DNA from: Lysobacterales bacterium
GTDB taxonomy: Bacteria > Pseudomonadota > Gammaproteobacteria > Xanthomonadales > Xanthomonadaceae
Direction of reading: 5' to 3'
Assembly: GCA_017302075.1 (NCBI GenBank)
Contig: JAFLEB010000007.1
Coordinates: 1 to 42,694 of the forward strand
Length of the DNA stretch: 42,694 nt
Under the pieces are notes generated by a model, which was not told the origin of the DNA, made no database searches, and saw only the letters and a program-made list of their open reading frames with translations. Shown here piece by piece: positions 29,900 to 39,045 of the stretch. Position 1 is the first letter of the stretch, and every line of letters begins with the position of its first letter. The position numbers and the translations under genes are program-made.

Positions 29900-30646
29900 A
29901 TGAAGATCCTCGTCGGCTACAAGCGCGTGGTGGACTACAACGTCCGCATCCAGGTCAAGCCGGATGGCTCTGGCGTGGTCACCGACGGCGTCAAGCTGTC
30001 GCCCAATCCGTTCGACGACATCGCGCTGGAAGAAGCGCTGCGCCTGCGCGACAAGGGCATCGCGACGGAAGTCGTGGTCGCCACCATCGCCCCGGCGGAT
30101 GCCCAGGCGCACCTGCGCAATGGCCTGGCGATGGGCGCCAACCGCGCCATCCACGTGGTCGCCGACGGCCCGGTGCAACCGCTCACCGCCGCGCGCACCC
30201 TGCTCAAGCTCATCGAGAAGGAACAGCCGGACCTGGTGATCCTGGGCAAGCAGGCGATCGACGACGACGCCAGCCAGACCGGGCAGATGCTGGCCACGCT
30301 GTGGGGCCGCCCGCAGGCCACCTTCGCCAGCAAGCTCGACGTCGAAGGCGGCAAGGCCACCGTGGTGCGCGAGGTCGATGCCGGCCTCGAGACCCTGGAG
30401 GTCGAACTGCCGGCCGTGGTCACCACCGACCTGCGCCTCAACGAACCGCGCTTCATCAAGCTGCCCGACATCATGAAGGCCAAGAGCAAGCCGCTGGAGA
30501 CGATCGCCTTCGCCGACCTCGGCGTGGAGGCCAACGAAGGCCTCAAGACCCTGCTGCATGCGCCGCCCGCCAAGCGCAGCCGCGGGGTGATGGTGAAGGA
30601 CGCGGCCGAACTGGTCGCCGCACTCAAGCAGAAGGGGCTCCTCTGA
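29900..30646 (+). CDS. etfB: Electron transfer flavoprotein beta subunit
   Basis: This 248-residue protein forms the ETF heterodimer with EtfA and collects electrons from acyl-CoA dehydrogenases. It begins MKILVGYKRVVDYNVRIQ; NPFDDIALEEALRLRD, ILGKQAIDDDASQTGQMLA and DLRLNEPRFIKLPDIMKAK (core LNEPRFIKLP) are the family hallmarks, including the AMP-binding segment and the recognition loop region. The TGA stop overlaps the etfA start by one base (TGATG). A frame open 11 codons further upstream is ignored because it runs into the promoter. Confidence 0.96.
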   Translation: MKILVGYKRVVDYNVRIQVKPDGSGVVTDGVKLSPNPFDDIALEEALRLRDKGIATEVVVATIAPADAQAHLRNGLAMGANRAIHVVADGPVQPLTAARTLLKLIEKEQPDLVILGKQAIDDDASQTGQMLATLWGRPQATFASKLDVEGGKATVVREVDAGLETLEVELPAVVTTDLRLNEPRFIKLPDIMKAKSKPLETIAFADLGVEANEGLKTLLHAPPAKRSRGVMVKDAAELVAALKQKGLL

Positions 30647-31584
30647 TGGCCAAGGTCCTGATCATCGCCGAACACCTCGGCGGCAAGCTCAACGCCGCCA
30701 CCGCCAAGTGCGTCTCCGCCGCGCAGGCGCTGTCGCCCGAGGCCATCGACATCGTCGTGCTGGCCGCGGATCCCGCCGGCGTCGCCGCCGAGGCCGCACA
30801 GATCGCCGGCGTGGCCAGGGTGCTGACCGTCGCCAACGCCGCGAACGAACACGCCATCGCGCAGGTGCAGGCGCCGCAGGTGGCCGCGCTGGCTGCCGGC
30901 TACAGCCACGTGTTCGGCCCCTCCACCACCTTCGGCAAGGACCTGATGCCCTGCGTGGCCGCGCTACTTGGCGTGAACCAGGTGTCCGACCTGATGGCGG
31001 TGGAAGGTACCCACACCTTCAAGCGCCCGATCTACGCCGGCAACGCGATCGTGACCGTGGAAGCGCCGGCCGGCCAGGCCGTGGTCGCCACCGTGCGCAC
31101 GGCCTCGTGGCCGGAGGCCGCGCGCGGCGGCAACGCGACGGTCGAAGCCGCCTCCGTCGATGCCGCCCTGCCCGCGCACACCCGCTACGTCGCGCTCGCC
31201 GCCGGCAAGTCCGACCGCCCCGACCTGCAGAGCGCCAAGCGCGTGGTCTCCGGCGGCCGTGGCGTCGGTTCCGAGGAGAACTTCCGGGTGATCTACGCGC
31301 TGGCCGACAAGCTGGGCGCGGCGGTCGGTGCCTCGCGCGCCGCGGTCGACGCCGGCTACGTGCCGAACGAACTGCAGGTCGGCCAGACCGGCAAGATCAT
31401 CGCGCCGGAGCTGTACGTCGCGGTCGGCATCAGCGGCGCCATCCAGCACCTCACCGGCATCAAGGACGCCGGCACCATCGTCGCGATCAACAAGGACGGC
31501 GACGCGCCGATCTTCGAGATCGCCGACATCGGCCTGGTCGGCGACCTGTTCCAGGTGCTGCCGGAGCTGGAAGCAGCGTTGTAA
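30646..31584 (+). CDS. etfA: Electron transfer flavoprotein alpha subunit
   Basis: This 312-residue protein holds the FAD. The N-terminal domain (about 1-185) begins [16 protein letters not shown]. The C-terminal FAD domain has the signature [10 protein letters not shown], then [36 protein letters not shown] (core [12 protein letters not shown]) and the [16 protein letters not shown] loop. It is translationally coupled to etfB and followed by a strong terminator. Its quinone reductase partner is encoded at 26605-28272. Confidence 0.97.
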   Translation: MAKVLIIAEHLGGKLNAATAKCVSAAQALSPEAIDIVVLAADPAGVAAEAAQIAGVARVLTVANAANEHAIAQVQAPQVAALAAGYSHVFGPSTTFGKDLMPCVAALLGVNQVSDLMAVEGTHTFKRPIYAGNAIVTVEAPAGQAVVATVRTASWPEAARGGNATVEAASVDAALPAHTRYVALAAGKSDRPDLQSAKRVVSGGRGVGSEENFRVIYALADKLGAAVGASRAAVDAGYVPNELQVGQTGKIIAPELYVAVGISGAIQHLTGIKDAGTIVAINKDGDAPIFEIADIGLVGDLFQVLPELEAAL

Positions 31585-31606
31585 GCCCCCGCCAAGCTGG
31601 GAACGG

Positions 31607-31630
31607 AAAGGCGCCCGAGGGCGCCTTTTT
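31607..31630 (+). terminator. Intrinsic terminator after etfBA
   Basis: AAAGGCGCC-CGAG-GGCGCCTTTTT is a perfect stem with a T5 run, 22 nt after the etfA stop. It has the same CGAG loop as the terminator at 28279-28307 and may also serve the convergent glycan cluster. Confidence 0.9.
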
Positions 31631-31685
31631 CGTTGGCTGGATGGTCCCGCCGATTGACCGCATCGCAGCCCGAAGCTGCCGCGCC

Positions 31686-33074
31686 TCAGTGCACCCTTGT
31701 CAGGCGACCTGCCCGCTCGACGAAGCATGAACCAGTGGGATCACCGCAGGGATCGCCACCCGCCTGCAACCCGACGACCCGCACCTTCAGCGCGTGGTCA
31801 TCGTGGTAGAGCCGCACGGCATCGCCATCTCCCCACGAGAAGGGATCGAAGTAGGTTTCGGCGACGGCGATCGTCATTGGCGATGTCGCTTTATCGTGTT
31901 GCATCAGGCGAGCGTAATCGTAGAAGAGCGACTTGCTGTACGCGCCCTTCACCAACACGAAGTACCTGGCATCCCTGAGAAAGCCGGTGTACGCGGGCCA
32001 GGAGAGGAGCACGACCACGAGCAAGGTCGCGGCGACACCGGCGAGGCGCCGTTGCGGGAAGGGTGCGACCAGCGCGATGGCGACGAAGAAGTGCGGGACG
32101 TACAAGTACAGGGGATGCCTTTGGCTGCCCAGGAGAAGTACGGCCGACACCAGGACGCCAGCGACTGCGAACGACGCGATTCCGGCACGACTGCATCCTG
32201 CCAACACCGCCGCCAGAGCCGCGAAGCACAGCCCGACGAAGACATGCGTCTGGTTGCTGCCGGGAACGAACGCGTAGAACGCCTGCGCGAAATACCAGCC
32301 GACCCCTTCGATCACGCTCGCAGCGGTGAGCGTGAGCCCGTACGCACCGCCGTCGAGCGCGGCATGCTGGTGTCGGTACAGCCATGCGTAGCGCGCCAGG
32401 AACACCAGCGCGATGATCGCGTGGGGCAACAGTCGAATGCAGCGCTCGCGAATCCCGCCTCGCCTGAGCAACACGAATTCCCAGATCGCCAGCACCGCGA
32501 CCAGGCCGAGCGCGAACTCCTTGGTCCGGATCGCCGCCACGTGGAGGACCAGGGACAACAACAACCACGGCCACTTTCGGTCGGCGGACAGCACCGCATG
32601 CTGGTAGGCCAGCAACGTGCCGAGGACCAGGGTCGCACCGACGAGATCGAACACCGCACCGATCCAGTGGACGGCGGTCAGCGTGGAGAACCAACAAGCC
32701 GACAACAAACCCGCGAGCAGCAACCGATAGGTCGGCAACCATGGCCGCGCGAGCAACATGAGAAGCGCAACGTTGAGCGCGTGCACGACCCACCACGCCT
32801 GGTTCCACGCCCTGTGCCTCAACCAGAATGCGCGGTAGAACCCGCGGATCACCAACTCGCCGACCGGTCGATCGTTGTACAGCGCATCGGGCAGGAGATG
32901 GACCGTCTCCGTCCACTCATGGAAGTGGACGCGCGCGAGCCATCCCCAGTCGTCCGCAAAGAAGAAGTGCGCGGGGTCGAGCACCCACGCGTTGAACCAC
33001 AACGCCGCCACCACGGCGATGGACATCGCCAGCCATTGCCGCAGGTCGCTGGCGGGTCGACCCGCGTCAGCCAT
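31686..33074 (-). CDS. Polytopic membrane protein, GT-C glycosyltransferase-like
   Basis: This 462-residue protein has roughly ten to twelve hydrophobic segments. The first periplasmic loop holds FFADDWGWLARVHFHEW, an acidic pair after TM1 that matches the catalytic Asp motif of GT-C enzymes using polyprenyl-phosphate sugars. The C terminus is a short soluble tail with two cysteines (GDPCGDPTGSCFVE). ATG 33074 overlaps the end of the GtrB-type gene by eight bases, so the pair is coupled. By analogy with gtrB-gtr(type) modules, it may transfer a sugar from undecaprenyl phosphate to a surface glycan. The sugar and acceptor are unknown. It is the last gene of the cluster. Confidence 0.7.
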   Translation of the reverse strand: MADAGRPASDLRQWLAMSIAVVAALWFNAWVLDPAHFFFADDWGWLARVHFHEWTETVHLLPDALYNDRPVGELVIRGFYRAFWLRHRAWNQAWWVVHALNVALLMLLARPWLPTYRLLLAGLLSACWFSTLTAVHWIGAVFDLVGATLVLGTLLAYQHAVLSADRKWPWLLLSLVLHVAAIRTKEFALGLVAVLAIWEFVLLRRGGIRERCIRLLPHAIIALVFLARYAWLYRHQHAALDGGAYGLTLTAASVIEGVGWYFAQAFYAFVPGSNQTHVFVGLCFAALAAVLAGCSRAGIASFAVAGVLVSAVLLLGSQRHPLYLYVPHFFVAIALVAPFPQRRLAGVAATLLVVVLLSWPAYTGFLRDARYFVLVKGAYSKSLFYDYARLMQHDKATSPMTIAVAETYFDPFSWGDGDAVRLYHDDHALKVRVVGLQAGGDPCGDPTGSCFVERAGRLTRVH

Positions 33075-34041
33075 GGCCGCGGCGGGATGGAATGATCTGC
33101 TTGGTGAAGTACAGGGGACGCCCCTTGGTTTCGTTGAACATGCGACCGATGTATTCGCCGAGGGCACCCAGCGCCAACAACTGGATGCCGCCGAGGAACA
33201 GGACCACGGACATCAACGACGGATAGCCCTTCACCGGATCGCCGAAGAGCACCGTCTTCACGATGATCGCCACGATCGCCACGAACGCGACCAGGGCGAC
33301 GGCCAAGCCGAAGTATGTCGCCATCTTCAGCGGCGCGATGGTGAACGACGTGATCCCTTCGATCGCGAAGTTCCAGAGCTTCCAGTAGTTGAATTTCGTC
33401 TGGCCCGCCATCCTCGGATCACGATCGTATTCGACCGCGATGGAGGGATAGCCGATCCACGCGAACAGTCCCTTCATGAAGCGATGCTGTTCGCGCAGTT
33501 GACGGAGGGCTTGCACGGCCCTCCGGCTGAGCAGGCGGAAGTCGCCTGTGTCGCGCGGGATGTCGACCCGGGACAGCCTGCCGATGAGCTTGTAGAACCA
33601 CGCGGCGCTCGCCTTCTTGAGCCAGGTCTCGCCTTCCCGCCGCCGCCGCCTCGCGAAGACGTTGTCGTACCCTGCATGCCACTGCTCGAGCAGGCGCGGG
33701 ATGACCTCGGGCGGATCTTGGAGATCGGCGTCGATCACGACGACGGCTTCGCCGACGACGTGGTCGAGACCCGCGGCCATCGCGATCTCCTTGCCGAAAT
33801 TGCGGCTCAGGTCGACCAGCGCGACTGCCGGATCACGGTCGCAGATAGCCTCCAACCAGGCGAGTGAACCATCGGTGCTGCCATCGTTCACGTACATGAC
33901 CTCGTACGCAGGCACGCAGGCGCCCAACACCGCGCTCAATCGACGGTGGAATTCCGGGAGGACGTCGATCTCGTTGTACACGGGCACGAGCACGCTGAGC
34001 ACCACGCCCTGCGCCGTCGTCGACCCGCCCCCGCTCTCCAT
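33067..34041 (-). CDS. GtrB/ArnC-type polyprenyl-phosphate glycosyltransferase
   Basis: This 324-residue GT2 enzyme has LVPVYNEIDVLPEF near the start, NDGSTDGSL, the metal-binding DADLQDPPEVIP, and QTKFNYWKLWNFAIEGI (core FNYWKLW) before two C-terminal transmembrane segments (about 235-260 and 270-295). This is the layout of GtrB and ArnC, which move a sugar from UDP to undecaprenyl phosphate on the cytoplasmic face. ATG 34041 has GAGGAG upstream, placed over the stop of the preceding lipoprotein gene. The following gene is probably its GT-C partner. No GtrA-type flippase is seen in the window. Confidence 0.9.
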   Translation of the reverse strand: MESGGGSTTAQGVVLSVLVPVYNEIDVLPEFHRRLSAVLGACVPAYEVMYVNDGSTDGSLAWLEAICDRDPAVALVDLSRNFGKEIAMAAGLDHVVGEAVVVIDADLQDPPEVIPRLLEQWHAGYDNVFARRRRREGETWLKKASAAWFYKLIGRLSRVDIPRDTGDFRLLSRRAVQALRQLREQHRFMKGLFAWIGYPSIAVEYDRDPRMAGQTKFNYWKLWNFAIEGITSFTIAPLKMATYFGLAVALVAFVAIVAIIVKTVLFGDPVKGYPSLMSVVLFLGGIQLLALGALGEYIGRMFNETKGRPLYFTKQIIPSRRGHG

Positions 34042-34054
34042 ACGACGGAACTCC

Positions 34055-34489
34055 TCACTCGCAGGGGATGGCTTTCACCGTGAGTTCCGCGAGGGACTTC
34101 CCGCCTTCCCGCTCCACGAGCTGGAACTTGGTATCCGGGAAGACCCAGTTGCCGGTCGTCGACTGGCCGGAAGGGCCGCCGTTGAGCCACAGCTTCCTCT
34201 CGCCCTTGGCATCGACCACGTAGATCGAAACCTCGGCCACCTGCTTGGAGGCGACGTCCCACTTCGCGGTGGAGGTGATCGCGCCGTCCACCGCATCGCA
34301 GGTGCGGAAGGAACCGGGATCGATCGAGAACATGGCGTCGCCGATGGGCGGCTGCACCTGCTTGGCCGCAGTGGGCGCAGCGGCCGCGGTGGGCGTCGAG
34401 GCCGCATCGTTCGGTGCAGGCGGGGCCTCCTGGCTGCAACCGACTGCGCCGCTCAGCGCAAGCGCGAGGGCAAGCGATCCGATCTTCAT
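34055..34489 (-). CDS. Small putative lipoprotein of the glycan cluster
   Basis: This gene encodes 144 residues. It begins with a lipoprotein signal (hydrophobic to residue 17, Cys18; the -3 residue is Ala instead of the usual Leu). A low-complexity Ala/Pro/Thr linker (about 19-45) follows, then a compact domain rich in strands with two cysteines (FRTCDAVDG and the last-but-one residue, IPCE), which could pair. GNWVFPDTKFQLVE suggests an immunoglobulin-like or beta-sandwich fold, but I recognise no family. The start overlaps the acyltransferase stop by four bases and the stop is 13 nt before the GtrB-type start, so it is an operon member, perhaps a scaffold for the glycan enzymes (speculative). 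Confidence 0.7.
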   Translation of the reverse strand: MKIGSLALALALSGAVGCSQEAPPAPNDAASTPTAAAAPTAAKQVQPPIGDAMFSIDPGSFRTCDAVDGAITSTAKWDVASKQVAEVSIYVVDAKGERKLWLNGGPSGQSTTGNWVFPDTKFQLVEREGGKSLAELTVKAIPCE

Positions 34490-35604
34490 GGTGATTGAAC
34501 TCCACGTTGGGGGTTTTGTCGTGGCATGGATCGGCGGAGGAAGCGCGGTCGCCAATCCTTCAGCTTCAGCGCCGGTCGCTCCAGGGACCACCAGGAGAGG
34601 TATCCCAGACCGACGGCGACCGCGGCTGCCATCAAAAAATTATGCCATGGGCGTGCGTCGGGGAATGCGGACACGACGAGTTGCTGGACCGGCCATCCCC
34701 AGAGGTAGATGCCGTAGGACGGGTCGCCCCAGCGCTCCAGGCGCGTCCATGCAGGCGTTCGGTATGCGAACCAGAAGCAGAAGTACGCGAGCGCGAGCGC
34801 GAACAGATAGGGCGCGGACTGGGTGCGCATCGACAGGTAGACCAGCATGGCGAGCATCGCCATCGCGGCATGGCCGATGCGCAGCTCGTCCTTGTGCAGC
34901 TGCACGAGGATGCCGAGCAGGAAATAGCCCGCCAGGCGGAACCAGTCCTGGTGGAGCGGGATGAACTCCGGGTGGGCGATGCCCAGCCAGGCCAGCAGGG
35001 CGAGGGAAGCGGTTGCCAACCATCGCCGTCCCAACAAGCCGAACACCCCCAACGCTGCGGCCAAGAGATACATCCGCATCTCGGCCGGAAGCGTCCAGAT
35101 CGACCCGTTCACGGCGTCCCGCACGTGGTCCTTGAACACACCCGGGAGTTGCCAGGCCATGTCCGAACTGAACCTGAGGTTCTTCCACACGTACGCAGCC
35201 ACCTCGGGACTACGCAGGTACTCGCCCGTGGAAGATTGCGTCGCCAGCGGCCCGATGACGAACGCACTCGCCCCCAACACCGCCGCGAAGGCCGGCACGA
35301 TGCGCAACAGGCGCGCCTTGGCGAAATCGATCACGTCGCCACGCGCCAGGAAACTGCCGGACACCATGAACCCGCTGATCACGAAGAACATCGCGACCGC
35401 GATGTCCCCGCTGTACATCGGCCATCCAAGCCGGATGAAGACGTCTTGAGAACCATCCGGCTTGGTCAACGCGAAACTGTGGCCGTAGATCACGGCGAGC
35501 GCAGCGACGATGCGAAGCAACAGGAAATTGTCGCGCCGCATCGACAGGTAGTCTGAAACGCGCAGTGCGTCCATGGAGCCTCCGCTCATCGAATCCTTCT
35601 CCAT
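34486..35604 (-). CDS. Acyltransferase 3 family (OafA-like) membrane protein
   Basis: This gene encodes up to 372 residues (ATGs at 35604, 35589 and 35574 are all possible; the last has GGAGG just upstream). The core begins FLLLRIVAALAVIYGHSFAL, with the conserved Arg and His of the AT3 family (RIVAALAVIYGH), then FFVISGFMVSGSF and SIWTLPAEMRMYLL. About ten membrane segments are visible, ending in a basic tail. Such enzymes O-acetylate or otherwise acylate O-antigen, capsule or other glycans. No SGNH domain is attached. A 113-nt gap precedes it in an otherwise overlapping operon. Confidence 0.85.
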   Translation of the reverse strand: MEKDSMSGGSMDALRVSDYLSMRRDNFLLLRIVAALAVIYGHSFALTKPDGSQDVFIRLGWPMYSGDIAVAMFFVISGFMVSGSFLARGDVIDFAKARLLRIVPAFAAVLGASAFVIGPLATQSSTGEYLRSPEVAAYVWKNLRFSSDMAWQLPGVFKDHVRDAVNGSIWTLPAEMRMYLLAAALGVFGLLGRRWLATASLALLAWLGIAHPEFIPLHQDWFRLAGYFLLGILVQLHKDELRIGHAAMAMLAMLVYLSMRTQSAPYLFALALAYFCFWFAYRTPAWTRLERWGDPSYGIYLWGWPVQQLVVSAFPDARPWHNFLMAAAVAVGLGYLSWWSLERPALKLKDWRPRFLRRSMPRQNPQRGVQSP

Positions 35605-35717
35605 CCCCTTCGTCCCTCCTCACCCGCGGTCGTCGCTGCGTGCTGCGGCTCTCCGCCACAGCATGGCGGATCAGGGGCTTCCCGGCCATGCACGGATCGC
35701 GATCCGCGGCACACGCC

Positions 35718-37772
35718 TCAACGACCGTCGTGCTTGCCGCGACCCCGCCCGCAGCCCGCGCTGCCGGCGGGATCCGCCCATGCCTGCTCGCCGCCGGCGG
35801 CATCCTGCATCCGCCAACCGCCTGCAACCAGCACCTGCGCCAAAACCGGGGACTCGGCGGGCGCCAGCACCACGTGCGACGGGCGCCACTGCGCCAGCGC
35901 GCTGCGCCATGCCATGCCGGTCGGATCCGCCTCGGCGCGTTGGCGCGCCTGCCAGGCGGCGGGGTCGTAGCGGCGGTGCACCGAGAAGGCCCGGCCGCGG
36001 CCGGCACCGACGAACGGGCGCCTCGGGTCGGCCATCAGCACGCATGCCATCGGTTCGCGGGCCATGATCGCCTCCAGCAACGCGCGTTCCGGGATCGCGG
36101 CGCGGAGGTGCGCGGCACGTCCTCCTGGCCCCTCCCGCAGCATCCGCGCCCATGCGTTCTGCTGCAGGGTCCAGCTGGTGGTCGGCATCAGCGCGGCGTC
36201 GACCACGACCAGCACCAACACCGCGGCCACGAACCCGCGCGTCGGGGCCAACCGGGCGAGCGCGACGGTGCCGAGCACGACCAGCACGGCGTAGGCGGGG
36301 AACAGGTAGCGCAGGTACTGCATCTGCCAGAACAGCAGTGCGGCGACGGCGATCGCCCACGCGCCAAGCCAGGCCAGCGGCCGGCTCGTCCGCGCTGCCG
36401 CGAACAACGCCGGCAAGTTGGCCAGGAGCGCCAGGCCCGCGGCGCCCGGCGCGACCTGGCCGAACAGGTTGGAACGGAAGCTGAGGTCCCATGGCGCACG
36501 CCAGGTGATCCCCGCCATCCATTTCAGGTCGCGGAAATTCTCGAGCGGATACAGCGGCGAGCGGAAGACCGCATTGAAGAACGGGAACAACGGGTTGCCG
36601 GTGATGGACCACGCATAGGCATAGTTGGGCAGGGCGATCGCCAGCCCGATCGCCAATGCCCGCGCCAGCCATCGTCCGCGCGCGGGGGATGTCCACGCGA
36701 TCCACGCCAGCAGGGGCAGCGCGAACAGCAAGTTGACGGTCTTCAGTCCAAGCAGCAGCCCGCCGATCGCGCCGGTCGCCCATGGCCCGGGGCGGGCGGC
36801 GGGCGGGCTGGCAGCGATCGCCGCGAGGTGCAGCAGGATCGCCGCGCTGGCACCGTCCACCTGCATCGTGGTCGTGAAGTAGCCGGTGAAGGGCTGCGCC
36901 GCGAACACCGCGGCGGCGGCCAGCGCCACCGCGACCGGCGCGCCAAGCGCCAGCGCCAGCCGGCGCGCACCGTCGATCCCGAGCAGCAGCCAGATCGCGC
37001 CCATGGCCGCGCGCGCCTCGTGCCCGGCCAACATCGCTGCGATCGCATGCAGGACGTTGTTGGCCCAGGGCGCCACCGCCCAGGCCTGGCGCTGCACGTC
37101 GAAGTGGTACCGCGCATCCGCGAGCAGTTGCGCCTGCATCACCAGGTGCACCGCGTTGTCGTCGTAGTTGAGACTGGGCAACCACAGCCCGAGGCTGGCG
37201 ACGCTGGCGGCCGCCACCAGCAGCATCGACCAGGCCGGATGCGCGGCGGCGACGGCGCGTGCGGAGGCCAACGCGTCGCGCGACATCGCCAGCAAGGCCT
37301 GCCGTCGCCACGCCAGCACCACGACCGCCCCCAGCAGGTAGGCGCCGCGATGGTGGATCGGCAGTGGCAGGGTCCAGCCGACGATCGCGGCCAACACCGC
37401 AAGCCCCGCCAGCAAGGCGGTGGCGGATCCGCTGGATCGCGGCACGATGCAGCTGCCGATCCCGATCGCCACCAGCGCGAGCAGTGCGCCTGCGACGACG
37501 GTCGAAGGCCCCGCGAACGCCACCACCGCAATGCTCGCCGGGAGCGCCGCAAGCGCCACCCACCGCACGCCGCGCGCACGCTGCCGGCGCGCCCCAGTCC
37601 ATGCCAGGCCGGCGAGCACGGCCATCCACCCGGCCAGCGCCACGAGCAACAGCCGGTAATCGCGCGCGACCTGGTCGCCGAGCTGGTAGGCCACGAACGC
37701 CACCAGCAGCACGCCGACCGGCAGCACGAACACCCAGCCGGCGAGACCGTTGCGCGCGGCGGATGACGTCAT
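35718..37772 (-). CDS. Large polytopic membrane protein, GT-C-like
   Basis: This 684-residue protein starts at ATG 37772, which overlaps the gmhB-type stop by four bases. About a dozen or more hydrophobic segments fill the first 530 residues. The periplasmic loop with LNYDDNAVHLVMQAQL has the acidic pair expected of GT-C glycosyltransferases (ArnT/PMT-like). NYAYAWSITGNPLFPFFNAVF is a further conserved-looking stretch (core TGNPLFPFFN), and the C-terminal soluble domain covers about 540-684. Position directly after the GDP-heptose genes suggests that it handles heptose or a glycan containing it. That is inference; a polymerase or ligase role is also possible. Confidence 0.7.
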   Translation of the reverse strand: MTSSAARNGLAGWVFVLPVGVLLVAFVAYQLGDQVARDYRLLLVALAGWMAVLAGLAWTGARRQRARGVRWVALAALPASIAVVAFAGPSTVVAGALLALVAIGIGSCIVPRSSGSATALLAGLAVLAAIVGWTLPLPIHHRGAYLLGAVVVLAWRRQALLAMSRDALASARAVAAAHPAWSMLLVAAASVASLGLWLPSLNYDDNAVHLVMQAQLLADARYHFDVQRQAWAVAPWANNVLHAIAAMLAGHEARAAMGAIWLLLGIDGARRLALALGAPVAVALAAAAVFAAQPFTGYFTTTMQVDGASAAILLHLAAIAASPPAARPGPWATGAIGGLLLGLKTVNLLFALPLLAWIAWTSPARGRWLARALAIGLAIALPNYAYAWSITGNPLFPFFNAVFRSPLYPLENFRDLKWMAGITWRAPWDLSFRSNLFGQVAPGAAGLALLANLPALFAAARTSRPLAWLGAWAIAVAALLFWQMQYLRYLFPAYAVLVVLGTVALARLAPTRGFVAAVLVLVVVDAALMPTTSWTLQQNAWARMLREGPGGRAAHLRAAIPERALLEAIMAREPMACVLMADPRRPFVGAGRGRAFSVHRRYDPAAWQARQRAEADPTGMAWRSALAQWRPSHVVLAPAESPVLAQVLVAGGWRMQDAAGGEQAWADPAGSAGCGRGRGKHDGR

Positions 37773-38347
37773 GGCGCGAACGCCAACAGCCCGGCCATGG
37801 CGTCGCCCCAATCCGCGCGGTCCACGCGCCTGCCGGCCACGCCCGCACCCGCCGCGGCAAGCACGTCGCTGTCGTGGTCGCCGACCAGGAAAGAGGCCTC
37901 GGGCGCCAATGAGAACCTGGCTAGCGCCGCCAGCAACATGCCCGGCGCGGGCTTCCGGCACGCGCAGGCGACCCGGTATCCACCCTGCCCGGCCTCGGGA
38001 TGGTGCGGGCACCAGTAGGTCGCGAGCAGCGGCGTGCCGCGCCGGGCGAATTCGCGATGCATCCACGCGGTGTAGTCGAGGAAGGCGGCTTCGTCGTACA
38101 GTCCGCGCGCGATGCCGGCCTGGTTGGTCACCACGATCGCCAGGTAACCGCGCGCGGCGGCCGCGGCGACCAACGCGAAGATGCCGGGCACCCAATCGGT
38201 CTGCGCCGGCGCATGCACATAGCCGTGGTTGACGTTGATCACCCCGTCGCGATCCAGGAACAGGGCGCGGCGCGGCGTCGGCGCCGCCGCCAGCAGCGCA
38301 TCGGCGGCCGGGTCGAGATAGGGCGGGCGGATCGCCGGCGCGGTCAC
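37769..38347 (-). CDS. gmhB: D-glycero-D-manno-heptose-1,7-bisphosphate 7-phosphatase
   Basis: This 192-residue HAD enzyme removes the 7-phosphate. Motif I is LFLDRDGVIN, motif II VVTNQAGIARG, the zinc loop is WCPHHPEAGQGG followed by CACRKPAPGM, and motif IV is VGDHDSDVLAA. GTG 38347 overlaps the hddC stop (GTGA). A preceding N-terminal stretch of about 22 residues is longer than in E. coli GmhB. With hddA and hddC beside it, the likely substrate is the alpha anomer of the bisphosphate (GDP-heptose branch). Confidence 0.9.
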   Translation of the reverse strand: MTAPAIRPPYLDPAADALLAAAPTPRRALFLDRDGVINVNHGYVHAPAQTDWVPGIFALVAAAAARGYLAIVVTNQAGIARGLYDEAAFLDYTAWMHREFARRGTPLLATYWCPHHPEAGQGGYRVACACRKPAPGMLLAALARFSLAPEASFLVGDHDSDVLAAAGAGVAGRRVDRADWGDAMAGLLAFAP

Positions 38348-39045
38348 GGCGCGTCCGCGAACAGGCCCTGGGCGCGCGCGAAATCCTCCGGCACGCCGAT
38401 GTCGATGAAGCCCGCGGTCGCGGTGAAGGCGGCCACCTCGCCGCGCGCGACGCTTGGCTGCAACACCGCATGTTCGAAGGAGAACGCCTGCGTCGCCGGC
38501 AGCGCGTCCAGCGCGCGGGCATCCAGGAAGTAGCAGCCCGCGTTGATCCAGCCCGGGCCGCGCTCGCCCTTCTCGCGGAAGGCGACCGCGCGGCCGGCGT
38601 CGATGTCCACGGCGCCGTAGCGGGCGACGTCGTCCACCCGGGCCAGGGCCATCGCCATCGGCGCATCGATCGATCGCGCCGCCGCCTCCAGCGCCGCGGG
38701 CGCGTACGCCAGCCAGGTATCGCCGTTCAGGACATGCGTGCCGCTGCCCCGCAGGAGGCGCGCGGCGAGCCGGATCGCGCCACCGGTGCCGAGCGGCGCG
38801 GGTTCGACCGAATACGCGATCTCCATGCCCTGCCAACGCGGGCCGACCACGGCCTCGATGCGCTCGGCGAGGTAGCCGGTGGCGAGGATGCAGCGACGGA
38901 TGCCGTCGCCGGCGAGGCGATCCAGCAGGCGCGCGAGGAACGGGCGGCCGGCGACCGGCGCGAGCGGTTTCGGCAGGTCGTCGACGATCCCGCGCAGGCG
39001 CGTGCCGAAGCCGCCGGCGAGGACGATGGCCTCGTCAGCCGGCAT
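38344..39045 (-). CDS. hddC: Heptose-1-phosphate guanylyltransferase (HddC type)
   Basis: This 233-residue nucleotidyltransferase has the Rossmann signature LAGGFGTRLRGIVDDLPKPL (core GGFGTRL), with the catalytic Lys in PKPLAPV and the metal-binding Asp in VLNGDTWLAY. EKGERGPGWINAGCYFL and the ending FIDIGVPEDFARAQGLF are typical of GDP-heptose or similar sugar enzymes. Gene context (gmhA, hddA, gmhB) supports GTP plus D-glycero-alpha-D-manno-heptose 1-phosphate as substrates. ATG 39045 overlaps gmhA by eleven bases. Confidence 0.85.
   Translation of the reverse strand: MPADEAIVLAGGFGTRLRGIVDDLPKPLAPVAGRPFLARLLDRLAGDGIRRCILATGYLAERIEAVVGPRWQGMEIAYSVEPAPLGTGGAIRLAARLLRGSGTHVLNGDTWLAYAPAALEAAARSIDAPMAMALARVDDVARYGAVDIDAGRAVAFREKGERGPGWINAGCYFLDARALDALPATQAFSFEHAVLQPSVARGEVAAFTATAGFIDIGVPEDFARAQGLFADAP

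Noticed and set aside
35671..37860. 729-codon - strand frame overlapping the large membrane protein
   Set aside because: It is an alternative frame of the same strand with Arg/Gly/Ala-rich product; the chosen frame has membrane segments, a DD motif and 4-nt coupling to gmhB.
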